From: Alphaproteobacteria bacterium
Lineage (GTDB): Bacteria > Pseudomonadota > Alphaproteobacteria > UBA9219
Assembly: GCA_028865155.1 (NCBI GenBank)
Contig: JAGWKW010000019.1
Coordinates: forward strand, 1-12,113
DNA length: 12,113 bases
Reading direction: 5' to 3'
In this document: positions 1-6,374 of the stretch, piece by piece
How the letters are laid out: each line of letters opens with the position of its first letter
Numbering within the stretch: position 1 is the stretch's first letter
Notes under the pieces: generated by a model
Databases searched by the model: none
Seen by the model: only the letters and a program-made list of their open reading frames with translations
What the model was told of the DNA's origin: nothing
Position numbers and translations under genes: made by a program

Positions 1-78
1 CGCGTATGGGCAACATTCAAGATTCGGTAATCACTTTGTGCGATATTTCCGCGTGAAAACGGCACAGGGCGCGGCGAT
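1..78. other. Window edge, upstream of the REC-GGDEF gene
   Basis: This 78-bp stretch may hold the 3' end of a gene that starts outside the window, but the frame cannot be settled. On the + strand, frame 1 reads RVWATFKIR and stops at 28-30, frame 3 stops at 54-56, and frame 2 stays open to a TGA at 80-82 that would overlap the next ATG as ATGA. The frame 1 tail resembles the last strand of a histidine-kinase ATPase domain, but nine residues are too few to call. No clear Shine-Dalgarno sequence precedes the ATG at 79, which would fit translational coupling from frame 2. Confidence 0.25.
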
Positions 79-1017
79 ATGAAAACATCCTCTTCTCCTC
101 TCCGCATTCTGCTCATCGACGATTCGCGTGGCGATGCGCTTTTGATCGGCAAGGCCATTCGCCAGACCATGCCCGAAATCGAACGGGTTGACACAGCCGT
201 TTCCCTGGCTGACGCGCTGCGCGTTCTTTCGCAGACCCAGTTCGACATCGCGCTTCTCGACCGTTCGCTGCCGGACGTGGTCGACAATAGCGGGCTGCAA
301 AGCATCCAGAACATGGCGCCGAAACTGCCGGTCATTTTCCTGACCGCCTACAAGAACGAAACCGCCGCGGTCGAGGCGATCGAAGAAGGCGCGCAGGACT
401 ACATTTTCAAGGATCAGATCGACGGCCACGCCATCAAGCGCGCGATTTGCTATGCCATCGTCCGTAAGCGGTTCGAGAACGAACTGGCGGTTCAGGCGAA
501 TTATGATCGCCTGACCGGTCTGGCCAACAGGCTGTTTTTCGAAAAACGGCTTGCGGCGTCACTGTCGCGGCTCAGGCGGTACGGCGGCAGCCTCGGCCTT
601 TTTTTCCTCGATTTGAACCGTTTCAAGCCCGTCAACGACGCGCATGGCCACGCGGTCGGCGACCGCCTGCTGGCGGAAACGGGCAAGCGGCTCAGAGCCT
701 GCCTGCGCGCGGCCGATCTTCCCGCCCGCTTCGGCGGCGACGAATTCGCGCTGCTGATCGAAAGCGCGTCTTCGCGCGAGCATTGCGCTGCGCTGGCGCA
801 GAAATTGATTATGTCCCTCGAAGCGCCGTTTTCGACCTCCGGCCTCGAGCTCCGGATCGGCGTCAGCATCGGCATTGCCGTGTGCGCGGCGGATGCCCTT
901 TTGTCTGGCGCGGAATTGATGCAATGCGCGGACGCGGCCATGTACGAGGCGAAGAAAACCGCCTCTAGCGCGTACTGTTTCGCCAAGACGCCGCAAAACA
1001 GGCAATGCGTGGCGTGA
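79..1017 (+). CDS. REC-GGDEF response regulator (diguanylate cyclase)
   Basis: A 312-residue two-domain response regulator predicted to make cyclic di-GMP from two GTP in the cytoplasm when phosphorylated. The receiver domain covers about residues 8-128, with acidic pocket D14/D15, phospho-acceptor D61 (IALLDRS), T89 (IFLTAY) and K111 (IFKDQ). The GGDEF domain follows a short helix and starts at DRLTGLANR (about 143-151). It has the metal-binding stretch FFLDLNRFKPVND (175-187) and an intact GGDEF signature at 219-223. An RxxD motif (R210-D213) lies exactly five residues before GGDEF, so the product-inhibition I-site looks present. There is no EAL domain. The architecture matches PleD/WspR-type cyclases, but only one receiver domain is present, so it is not PleD itself. 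The ATG at 79 puts the first beta strand of REC in the usual place; the ribosome site is weak. The partner kinase is not in the window. Confidence 0.93.
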   Translation: MKTSSSPLRILLIDDSRGDALLIGKAIRQTMPEIERVDTAVSLADALRVLSQTQFDIALLDRSLPDVVDNSGLQSIQNMAPKLPVIFLTAYKNETAAVEAIEEGAQDYIFKDQIDGHAIKRAICYAIVRKRFENELAVQANYDRLTGLANRLFFEKRLAASLSRLRRYGGSLGLFFLDLNRFKPVNDAHGHAVGDRLLAETGKRLRACLRAADLPARFGGDEFALLIESASSREHCAALAQKLIMSLEAPFSTSGLELRIGVSIGIAVCAADALLSGAELMQCADAAMYEAKKTASSAYCFAKTPQNRQCVA

Positions 1018-1025
1018 CCCGGCTT

Positions 1026-1496
1026 CTAGTTCGGCAGCGCCTTCGATAAAATCGGCAGCAAATCGTCCACGCTTACGGGTTTGGCCAGGCAGCCCCAGAT
1101 CGGAAGGTCGCGATAGGCCGACGACATGGGGCTGAGATCGCGCAATCCCGTGATAACGGCGATAGGGACGGCGCGCAAGGCGGCGGGCGCGCCCATCAAT
1201 GCCTGCAGAACATCGAACCCGTCGGCGCCAGGAAGCCCAAGGTCGAGTAGCATGATATCCGGCAGCCGCGTTTGCGCGCAGTTGCCGAGATAAGGCAGAA
1301 CGTCGTCGCCGTGAGTGATGCGATCGAGATTGTACGGGATGCTGGTCGCGTTGATTTTCTGGATCGTAAGCAGCGTGTCGCTGTAATCGTCTTCGACCAG
1401 AAGGACGTTGATCAGATTGTCGTTGTCTGCCGCACAAGGCACGCTGTAGGGCAGTAATTCGCGCCGGTATCCGGCGGCTCTTTGTTGCATGGACAT
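1026..1496 (-). CDS. Single-domain response regulator (Rcp1-like REC)
   Basis: A 156-residue protein consisting of one receiver domain after an N-terminal tail of about 28 residues, with no output domain. The pocket is complete: D36/D37 (LLVEDD), phospho-acceptor D85 (MLLDLGLPG), T116 (AVITG) and K139 followed by proline (LAKP). The loop between the DD pair and D85, and the LPDIMLLDLGLPG pattern, resemble the Rcp1 group of stand-alone regulators, which accept phosphate from phytochrome-like or other histidine kinases and act by protein contact. The start at 1496 is preceded by a strong GGGAGG ribosome site about six bases upstream; a second ATG two codons in is less well placed. The gene converges on the REC-GGDEF gene with only eight bases between the stops. 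The two may belong to one phosphorelay, but this is inference from adjacency only. Confidence 0.9.
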   Translation of the reverse strand: MSMQQRAAGYRRELLPYSVPCAADNDNLINVLLVEDDYSDTLLTIQKINATSIPYNLDRITHGDDVLPYLGNCAQTRLPDIMLLDLGLPGADGFDVLQALMGAPAALRAVPIAVITGLRDLSPMSSAYRDLPIWGCLAKPVSVDDLLPILSKALPN

Positions 1497-1536
1497 CGCA
1501 ACCTCCCTGTAATGGCATTAAAAATAATGAAACCAC

Positions 1537-1542
1537 TATAAT
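1537..1542 (+). promoter_or_regulatory. Candidate -10 element facing ispE
   Basis: A perfect TATAAT lies in the divergent intergenic region, reading towards ispE. No good -35 hexamer sits 16-18 bases upstream (the best is GGCATT/TGGCAT), so this is only a candidate. If used, the ispE leader would be about 170 nt. The same AT-rich patch could serve the divergent REC gene on the other strand, which reads TATAGT at 1540-1535. Confidence 0.3.
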
Positions 1543-1594
1543 GCCCGGCGGCAAAAAATCCGCTAACCACGCCGCGGCAAAGACCTATTCTGGT

Positions 1595-1625
1595 AGGCAT
1601 TAGCGCTAGCGGCGCAAAAATGCCT
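1595..1625. repeat. Inverted repeat in the REC/ispE intergenic region
   Basis: AGGCATT (1595-1601) and AATGCCT (1619-1625) are perfect 7-bp inverted arms around a 17-nt GC-rich spacer that contains TAGCGCTA. No T-run follows on either strand, so it is not a classic terminator. It could be an RNA hairpin in the ispE leader or a protein-binding site. Confidence 0.3.
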
Positions 1626-1718
1626 TGCGGCCGGAAAAAAGAGAAAAAGCGTGAAGAAATCGTGGTTTGAAGGCGTATAGAGGTTGTTTTTGCCGTCGAA
1701 ATCCCTACATTGCCGCGC

Positions 1719-2588
1719 ATGAAAGATATCGTCGAATTTGCGCCCGCCAAGCTCAATCTCTACCTGCACGTCACCGGACGGCGGGCGGACGGTTATCATG
1801 ATCTCGACAGCCTTGTCGCCTTTGCGACGATCGGCGACGAGATCCGACTGCGTCCGGCGCAGGACTTTTCTTTTGTGGTCGAAGGGCCGCAGGCTGATGC
1901 CCTGGCGCGCGAGGACAGGGATGCGAATCTTGCGGTTGCGGCGGCGCAGTCGCTTGCGGTGTTGACGCATAATGCGCTCGGCATTTCTCTGACATTGATA
2001 AAAAATTTGCCGGTCGCTTCGGGCATCGGCGGCGGGTCGAGCGATGCCGCCGCAACCTTGCGCACGCTGGCGCAGTTCTGGGGCTTGGCGGCGGACGATC
2101 CGCGTCTGGCCGAAGCGGCGGCGCGGCACGGGCAGGATGTGCCCGTGTGCCTGAAGACGGAAAATTGTTACATGACCGCCGACGGCGTTGTCGCCGCGCC
2201 GCGCTTGCCGCGCGCGGGCGTGGTGCTTGTCAATCCGGGCAAGGAATTGCCGACGCCGATGGTCTATAAGAATTATCGCGAAAGCGGCGACGCGTTTTCG
2301 CCGCTGGCGCGGTTCGATCACGCACCTTCAAACGTTCAGGATATGGCGACGATGCTGAAGTTACGCAGCAATGATCTTTATGCCGCCGCCTGCCGGTTGT
2401 TGCCTGAAATCGTCGATGTTGTCGATGCGATCGCGGCCTCGACGGAATGCCTGCTCGCGCGCATGTCGGGCAGTGGCGCGACCTGTTTCGGGATTTATGC
2501 CGACAAGGCCGCTGCCGAAACGGCGGCAAAGGAAATCAAGAACGCCAATCCGGACTGGTGGGTCGAAGCGGGCGAAATCAACGCCTGA
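1719..2588 (+). CDS. ispE: 4-diphosphocytidyl-2-C-methyl-D-erythritol kinase
   Basis: IspE of the MEP (non-mevalonate) isoprenoid pathway, a cytoplasmic GHMP-family kinase that phosphorylates the 2-hydroxyl of CDP-ME with ATP. The protein has 289 residues, a normal length. The opening [21 protein letters not shown] carries the catalytic lysine K11. The GHMP phosphate loop is at about 101-110 ([10 protein letters not shown]), the catalytic aspartate is D140 (HGQDVP), and motif [15 protein letters not shown] lies near the C terminus. I chose the ATG at 1719 because it starts directly before the conserved [10 protein letters not shown]; a TTG at 1710 would add three residues (MPR) and cannot be excluded, since neither start has a strong ribosome site. 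The last 11 bases overlap the 3' end of the convergent pgk. The product supplies isoprenoid precursors that also feed the ubiquinone side chain. Confidence 0.97.
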   Translation: MKDIVEFAPAKLNLYLHVTGRRADGYHDLDSLVAFATIGDEIRLRPAQDFSFVVEGPQADALAREDRDANLAVAAAQSLAVLTHNALGISLTLIKNLPVASGIGGGSSDAAATLRTLAQFWGLAADDPRLAEAAARHGQDVPVCLKTENCYMTADGVVAAPRLPRAGVVLVNPGKELPTPMVYKNYRESGDAFSPLARFDHAPSNVQDMATMLKLRSNDLYAAACRLLPEIVDVVDAIAASTECLLARMSGSGATCFGIYADKAAAETAAKEIKNANPDWWVEAGEINA

Positions 2589-3777
2589 TCTGCAAGGCGG
2601 CGACGCCCGGCAGGGTTTTGCCTTCCATCCATTCGAGGAACGCGCCGCCTGCCGCGGAAACATAGCTGAAATCATCCAAGGCTTTCGCATGCGCCACCGC
2701 GGCGACCGTATCGCCGCCGCCCGCGACGGAAAGAAGCTTGCCTTGCTTGGTCAGCGCGGCCACGGTTTGCGCGACCTCGACCGTCGCGCGGTCGAAAGGC
2801 GGGAATTCGAACGCGCCGAGCGGCCCGTTCCAGACCAGTGTTTTGCAGCTTGCCAGAAGACCAGCGACATTACGTGCCGATTGCGGCCCGATATCGAGCA
2901 TCATGGCATCGGCGGGTACCGAGGCGACGGGCACGGTTTGCGTCGCGATATTGGCTTTCAGCTGCATCGCTACAACAGCGTCAGTGGGAAGGACAATACG
3001 GCAGCCGCGTGCCCCGGCCTTGGCGGCGATGGCGCGCGCGGTGTCGAGCATATCGGGTTCGTATAAGGATTTGCCGACATCGACGCCTTGCGCGGCAAGG
3101 AACGTATTGGCCATGCCGCCGCCTAAAACCAGCATATCGACCTTGGCGACGAGATTTTCAAGCAGGTCGAGCTTGGTTGAGATTTTCGACCCGCCTACCA
3201 GCGCGGCGAGGGGATGTGCCGGGTTGCCGAGCGCTTTTTCAAGCGCGTCAAGTTCGGCCTGCATCAGGCGGCCAGCCGCGGAAGGCAGAAGATGCGCCAG
3301 CGCTTCGGTCGAGGCATGAGCGCGGTGTGCAGCGGAAAAAGCGTCGTTGACGTATATGTCGCCAAGGGCAGCGAGCTGCTTGGCGAAAGCGGCGTCGTTC
3401 TTTTCCTCGCCCGGATGGAAGCGCGTATTTTCAAGGACGAGGATTTGGCCCGGTTGCAGCGCGGCGACGGCTGATGCGGCTTCGGGGCCGATGCAGTCGG
3501 GCGCGAAGGCGACGGGCTTCTTCCATATGATTTGCAAGGCTTCGGCGACGGGGCGCAGGCTGTATTTTTCGTTGCGCTTGCCGTCGGGGCGGCCGAAATG
3601 CGACAGGATGACGATTTTCGCGCCGGCGGTTGACAAATCCCGAAGCGTCGGAATCAGGCGCGTCAGCCGCGCATCGTCGCTTACGCGCCCGTCTTTCATC
3701 GGCACGTTGAGGTCGGCGCGCAGCAAAACCCTTTTGCCGCGCGGATCAATATCGTCAAGAGTGTGAAAAACAGGCAT
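2578..3777 (-). CDS. pgk: Phosphoglycerate kinase
   Basis: Cytoplasmic glycolytic/gluconeogenic enzyme that transfers phosphate reversibly between 1,3-bisphosphoglycerate and ADP. It has 399 residues, full length for the bacterial family. The N-terminal domain carries the PGK signature [10 protein letters not shown] (17-26) with substrate residues R20, D22 and N24, followed by SHFGRPDGK and [14 protein letters not shown]. The C-terminal nucleotide domain has [35 protein letters not shown] and the ADP loop [11 protein letters not shown]. The start at 3777 gives the expected short N terminus; its ribosome site is weak (GGAT about eight bases upstream). The gene lies 64 bp downstream of ubiV on the same strand, so read-through from the ubi operon is possible. 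A TTGACC at 3833-3828 could be a -35 element of its own. It overlaps ispE tail to tail. Confidence 0.98.
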   Translation of the reverse strand: MPVFHTLDDIDPRGKRVLLRADLNVPMKDGRVSDDARLTRLIPTLRDLSTAGAKIVILSHFGRPDGKRNEKYSLRPVAEALQIIWKKPVAFAPDCIGPEAASAVAALQPGQILVLENTRFHPGEEKNDAAFAKQLAALGDIYVNDAFSAAHRAHASTEALAHLLPSAAGRLMQAELDALEKALGNPAHPLAALVGGSKISTKLDLLENLVAKVDMLVLGGGMANTFLAAQGVDVGKSLYEPDMLDTARAIAAKAGARGCRIVLPTDAVVAMQLKANIATQTVPVASVPADAMMLDIGPQSARNVAGLLASCKTLVWNGPLGAFEFPPFDRATVEVAQTVAALTKQGKLLSVAGGGDTVAAVAHAKALDDFSYVSAAGGAFLEWMEGKTLPGVAALQIRR

Positions 3778-3827
3778 AGATTAAGATCCGTGATGGTGAT
3801 TTTTCAACCTACACGGAACGCGGACGA

Positions 3828-3833
3828 GGTCAA
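3828..3833 (-). promoter_or_regulatory. Possible -35 element for pgk
   Basis: The minus strand reads TTGACC here, five of six bases matching the sigma70 -35 consensus, just upstream of the ubiV stop codon. At 16 bases spacing the -10 position reads TAGGTT, a weak match, so an independent pgk promoter is possible but poorly supported. Confidence 0.22.
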
Positions 3834-3841
3834 CAGGGCGA

Positions 3842-4762
3842 TTAGGCGGCTTGCGCGGTATCGCCGGTAATCCACATATGGCCGGGCTTGCGGTAGAAAA
3901 AGCCGTTGGCCAAAGGCATGTCGGGACGCATTTTTTCCAGTTTTCGCGTTGCCTGCGCGGCTTCGGCCTTACCGTCGAGAACGTCGCGGAACAAATGGGC
4001 GACACCGACCATGTCATGGCTATGCGGCGACAGACGGAAGGCGGTGATACCTGCTTTGCGCATGACGCCGAGTTCGCCCATCAGGCACAGGCACAGATGC
4101 GACAAAGTCTGAACGCCATTGACGACGAGGAAATCCTGCCCATCGATGGTTTTAAGCGGCATGCCGTCGGCATCCTCGCCGCAGACATATTGGCAATTAT
4201 CTTTCATCTTTCCGTGCGCACGGGCATGGTAGCATCGCGCCGATATGGCTAAAGGCAAACGGCCATAGACCTGCACTTCGAGCGAGACCTTGTTTCTTTT
4301 GGCCGCCACGGCCATTGCGGGTATGGCTTCGCCGGGTAATTCCGGCGGCAAGGTGAAATGTTTTGCGCCCAGCTCCGCTAGAACCGCAAGCGTTTCCTCA
4401 TTATAGGCATTGACGAAGGGGCCGACGCAGTGCGGCTTGCCGCGCAGACGGTACAGGGCCGAGGCGTCGTTGGCCTCGACCATATATTCGTCCGCAGCGC
4501 ACAGATCTTCGGTCATTTTGCGTTCGCGCGGCAGCATGACTTCGGCCAGCGTCGAAAAAACGACTTTTTTACCGCCTTTGGCCAAGCGTTCGATGGTTTC
4601 CGCGATGAAAGGTTCGAAGAGAGGCGCACGTTTCGAGCAAACGACTTCGCCGACATAAACAGTATCGATGGGCGCTTCGTCGGCGATGCGGAAATAGAAG
4701 TCACGCCATTTTTCCGGATCCCAGTTGAACAAAACCGGCCCCAATGTCAGCTGCGCGTCCAT
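3842..4762 (-). CDS. ubiV: O2-independent ubiquinone biosynthesis protein UbiV (U32 family)
   Basis: UbiV, a U32-family [4Fe-4S] protein that forms a complex with UbiU and is needed for hydroxylation of the ubiquinone ring without oxygen. It has 306 residues from the ATG at 4762. All four cluster cysteines expected from E. coli UbiV are present: C42 (GEVVCSKR), C177 (SARCYHAR), C190 and C194 (KDNCQYVC), with 13 and 4 residue spacings between the last three. The N terminus LTLGPVLFNW is typical of UbiV. The ATG follows the ubiU stop by one base (TGACATG), with a GGAG ribosome site eight bases upstream inside the end of ubiU, so translation is probably coupled. The frame is open further upstream, but that part overlaps ubiU and is not real. 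It is the last gene of ubiTUV. Confidence 0.95.
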   Translation of the reverse strand: MDAQLTLGPVLFNWDPEKWRDFYFRIADEAPIDTVYVGEVVCSKRAPLFEPFIAETIERLAKGGKKVVFSTLAEVMLPRERKMTEDLCAADEYMVEANDASALYRLRGKPHCVGPFVNAYNEETLAVLAELGAKHFTLPPELPGEAIPAMAVAAKRNKVSLEVQVYGRLPLAISARCYHARAHGKMKDNCQYVCGEDADGMPLKTIDGQDFLVVNGVQTLSHLCLCLMGELGVMRKAGITAFRLSPHSHDMVGVAHLFRDVLDGKAEAAQATRKLEKMRPDMPLANGFFYRKPGHMWITGDTAQAA

Positions 4763-4763
4763 G

Positions 4764-5777
4764 TCATCTCCATTTCTTGCTTTGGAAAGCGCCTTGGGTT
4801 TGTTTTTGGCCTTCGGTAAAGGCCAGAAGGTCAGCGATTTCCGGCGGCTTGCCTTCGACGACATCGTCGATAGCCTTACGCCATGCCTCGACCACGGCGC
4901 GGACATAGGCGCGCGAACGTTGCCGGCCTTCGATCTTGAAAGCGTCAACCCCTGCTTCGATAAGATCTGGCAGAAGCCCGGCGAGGTTGAGGCTGACCGG
5001 CTCCTCGAACGCGTAATAAGCGTCGTCGCGGTGCGGCGCGTGGTAGCGGCCCTTACAGATAGTCGGATAGCCCGCATTCTGGCCGCAGCCGAAGCAGTCG
5101 ATCGTGAAATCGGCGAGCCGTGACCGCACATTGCCGTCTTCGTCTTCCTTATATTCGACGTCGCCGGCAGGTGAACAGACGCCGTCCATATTGGTCGAAT
5201 ACCCGGTCGCGTAATTGGTCAAGCTGCATCGCCCTTCGGCCATCAACCCGTGATTGCCGAAGATGAAGGTTTCAATCTCGCACGGAATTTCGGATTTTAA
5301 AGATTTGATTTCGGGAACCGTCAGAATGCGCGGCAGTACGACGCGTTTGACTCCGAATTCCTCGCAATAGAATTTGATTGCTTCGACCGAGGGCGCCCCC
5401 GCTTGGACCGACAGATGCAAACGCTGGCCGGGATGCTTTTCCGTGATATGCCTGGCCACGCCGATATCGGCGACGATGAAGGCGTCGACGCCAAGCCGCG
5501 CGCCGTCCGCAGCCGCCTGTTTCCACAATTGCGTTTGCCCGGCGGGCGGAAAAGTGTTGAGGGCGAGAAGGACTTTCGTTCCATGCCGATGTGCGTAATC
5601 GATGGCTTCTTCGAGTTCGTCGAGCATGAAGTTGAGTCCGGGAAAATTCCGGGCGTTGGTGGCATTCTGGAATCCGCAATAAACGTCATCCGCACCTGCG
5701 TCGACGGCGGTGCGGAAGGCGGCGGGCGTTCCCGCAGGGCAGACAAGTTCAGGTTTCTTGCGCGTCTCTTCCTGCAT
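4764..5777 (-). CDS. ubiU: O2-independent ubiquinone biosynthesis protein UbiU (U32 family)
   Basis: UbiU, the second U32-family Fe-S protein of anaerobic ubiquinone synthesis and partner of UbiV. It has 337 residues, normal for the family. Visible motifs are ELVCPAGTP (10-18), DDVYCGF (30-36), NARNFPGLNF, the U32 core FGNHGLMAEGRC (173-184), GVCSPAGD (199-206), NAGYPTICKGRY (234-245) and the late FKIEGRQRSRAYV. Three of the four E. coli cluster ligands are matched (C184, C201, C241). The first, E. coli C169, aligns with G177, while two extra cysteines lie at C228 and C231 shortly before C241 (see findings). The start at 5777 follows the ubiT stop by three bases, with GAGG inside the ubiT end as ribosome site. 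The E. coli comparison is from memory, not from an alignment run here. Confidence 0.93.
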   Translation of the reverse strand: MQEETRKKPELVCPAGTPAAFRTAVDAGADDVYCGFQNATNARNFPGLNFMLDELEEAIDYAHRHGTKVLLALNTFPPAGQTQLWKQAAADGARLGVDAFIVADIGVARHITEKHPGQRLHLSVQAGAPSVEAIKFYCEEFGVKRVVLPRILTVPEIKSLKSEIPCEIETFIFGNHGLMAEGRCSLTNYATGYSTNMDGVCSPAGDVEYKEDEDGNVRSRLADFTIDCFGCGQNAGYPTICKGRYHAPHRDDAYYAFEEPVSLNLAGLLPDLIEAGVDAFKIEGRQRSRAYVRAVVEAWRKAIDDVVEGKPPEIADLLAFTEGQKQTQGAFQSKKWR

Positions 5778-5780
5778 GGT

Positions 5781-6278
5781 CTAGGCCTCGATCCGGCGCA
5801 GGAAAGAAAGCCCGGCGCGCCCGGGCGCGCCGAAAAGATCGGCGACGTCGCCTGCGATGCTGCCTTCGACGTCGTCGAGCGCGTTGCGCAGGCTGACGAC
5901 GGCTTCGGTGTCGCCTTCGACTCTGAGTGCGCGCGAGAAAAAGATCGCGTCGCCATCCATGCGTCCGTCGAGCAAGCGCAGCATGTCGAGAAAGCTTCCG
6001 GAAATTTTGGCGTCATACTCGACGTGTCGCGCGTCGCGGAAGACCTCGATCCGCACATGGCCTGGATGCGGCTGTAAAAGAAGGACGAAAGGTAAATTGG
6101 TAAATTGGATCAGGAAATTTTTGTGGCTGTGGGGGCCAAGGCGGCGAAACAGGCGCGGATGCTTGCGGGCGATGTGCCCGGCGGCGCGCTGTAGAAACGG
6201 CGTGTAGACCCAGGCCGGAACGGGGCGCAGCAGATGCTTGGGGACATCCTTAAATCTGGCCAAATCTCTTGCCGCCAT
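5781..6278 (-). CDS. ubiT: Ubiquinone biosynthesis accessory protein UbiT (SCP2 domain)
   Basis: UbiT, an SCP2-domain lipid-binding protein that carries hydrophobic ubiquinone intermediates in the O2-independent pathway. It has 165 residues from the ATG at 6278. The SCP2 fold spans most of the protein; the family-typical stretch LDGRMDGDAIFFSR followed by EGDTEAVVSLRNALDD is clear in the C-terminal half, and the N-terminal PVPAWVYTPFLQ region matches the helix that leads into the domain. I chose 6278 because GGGAG (6290-6286) sits seven bases before it and the predicted transcription start is near 6305; an in-frame ATG at 6332 would lie upstream of that start. First gene of ubiTUV, with an FNR-type box in front. 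Confidence 0.93.
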   Translation of the reverse strand: MAARDLARFKDVPKHLLRPVPAWVYTPFLQRAAGHIARKHPRLFRRLGPHSHKNFLIQFTNLPFVLLLQPHPGHVRIEVFRDARHVEYDAKISGSFLDMLRLLDGRMDGDAIFFSRALRVEGDTEAVVSLRNALDDVEGSIAGDVADLFGAPGRAGLSFLRRIEA

Positions 6279-6311
6279 CGTTCTTCTCCCGCTTTTTGCT
6301 GGCTTGGCTGG

Positions 6312-6317
6312 ATCATA
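6312..6317 (-). promoter_or_regulatory. -10 element of the ubiT promoter
   Basis: The minus strand reads TATGAT, five of six bases of the -10 consensus. A start site seven bases downstream would fall near 6305, giving a leader of about 27 nt that includes the GGGAG ribosome site. No standard -35 hexamer is evident; the FNR-type box occupies that place. Confidence 0.55.
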
Positions 6318-6338
6318 GGCAGCACGGCGCAAACGGAC

Positions 6339-6352
6339 TTGACTTCGGTCAA
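6339..6352. promoter_or_regulatory. FNR/FixK-type operator upstream of ubiTUV
   Basis: TTGACTTCGGTCAA has perfect 5-bp inverted arms (TTGAC/GTCAA) around four bases and fits the FNR/FixK pattern TTGA-N6-TCAA. Its centre (6345/6346) lies about 40.5 bp before the start site predicted from the TATGAT at 6317-6312, very close to the -41.5 of class II FNR-activated promoters. It is the only such site I found in the window. The protein that binds it is not encoded here; FNR, FnrL, FixK or another CRP/FNR member are possible. Confidence 0.65.
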
Positions 6353-6374
6353 ATATGCGGCCGAAGAACGGAAA

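Noticed and set aside
559..1554. A 331-codon minus-strand frame over the REC-GGDEF gene and the stand-alone REC gene.
   Set aside because: It overlaps two genes with full receiver and GGDEF motifs and is rich in Arg/Ala without recognisable domains.
2371..3066. A 231-codon open frame on the + strand opposite pgk.
   Set aside because: It lies antisense to a clear phosphoglycerate kinase, has Arg/Pro-rich low-quality composition, and shows no family motif. Long shadow frames are expected in GC-rich DNA.
3787..3817. A TCCGTG/CACGGA inverted repeat between ubiV and pgk, as a terminator.
   Set aside because: 6-bp arms around a 19-nt loop without a following T-run are too weak to call.
4763..5131. 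An in-frame upstream extension of ubiV to 429 residues.
   Set aside because: The extension overlaps ubiU in another frame and has Ser/Arg-rich nonsense composition. The ATG at 4762 has a good ribosome site and the normal family N terminus.
6343..6366. A CTTCGG/CCGAAG inverted repeat just after the outer-membrane factor gene, as its terminator.
   Set aside because: The stem is 6 bp with a 12-nt loop, and no T-run follows on the minus strand. The CTTCGG arm is part of the FNR-type box, which explains its sequence better.
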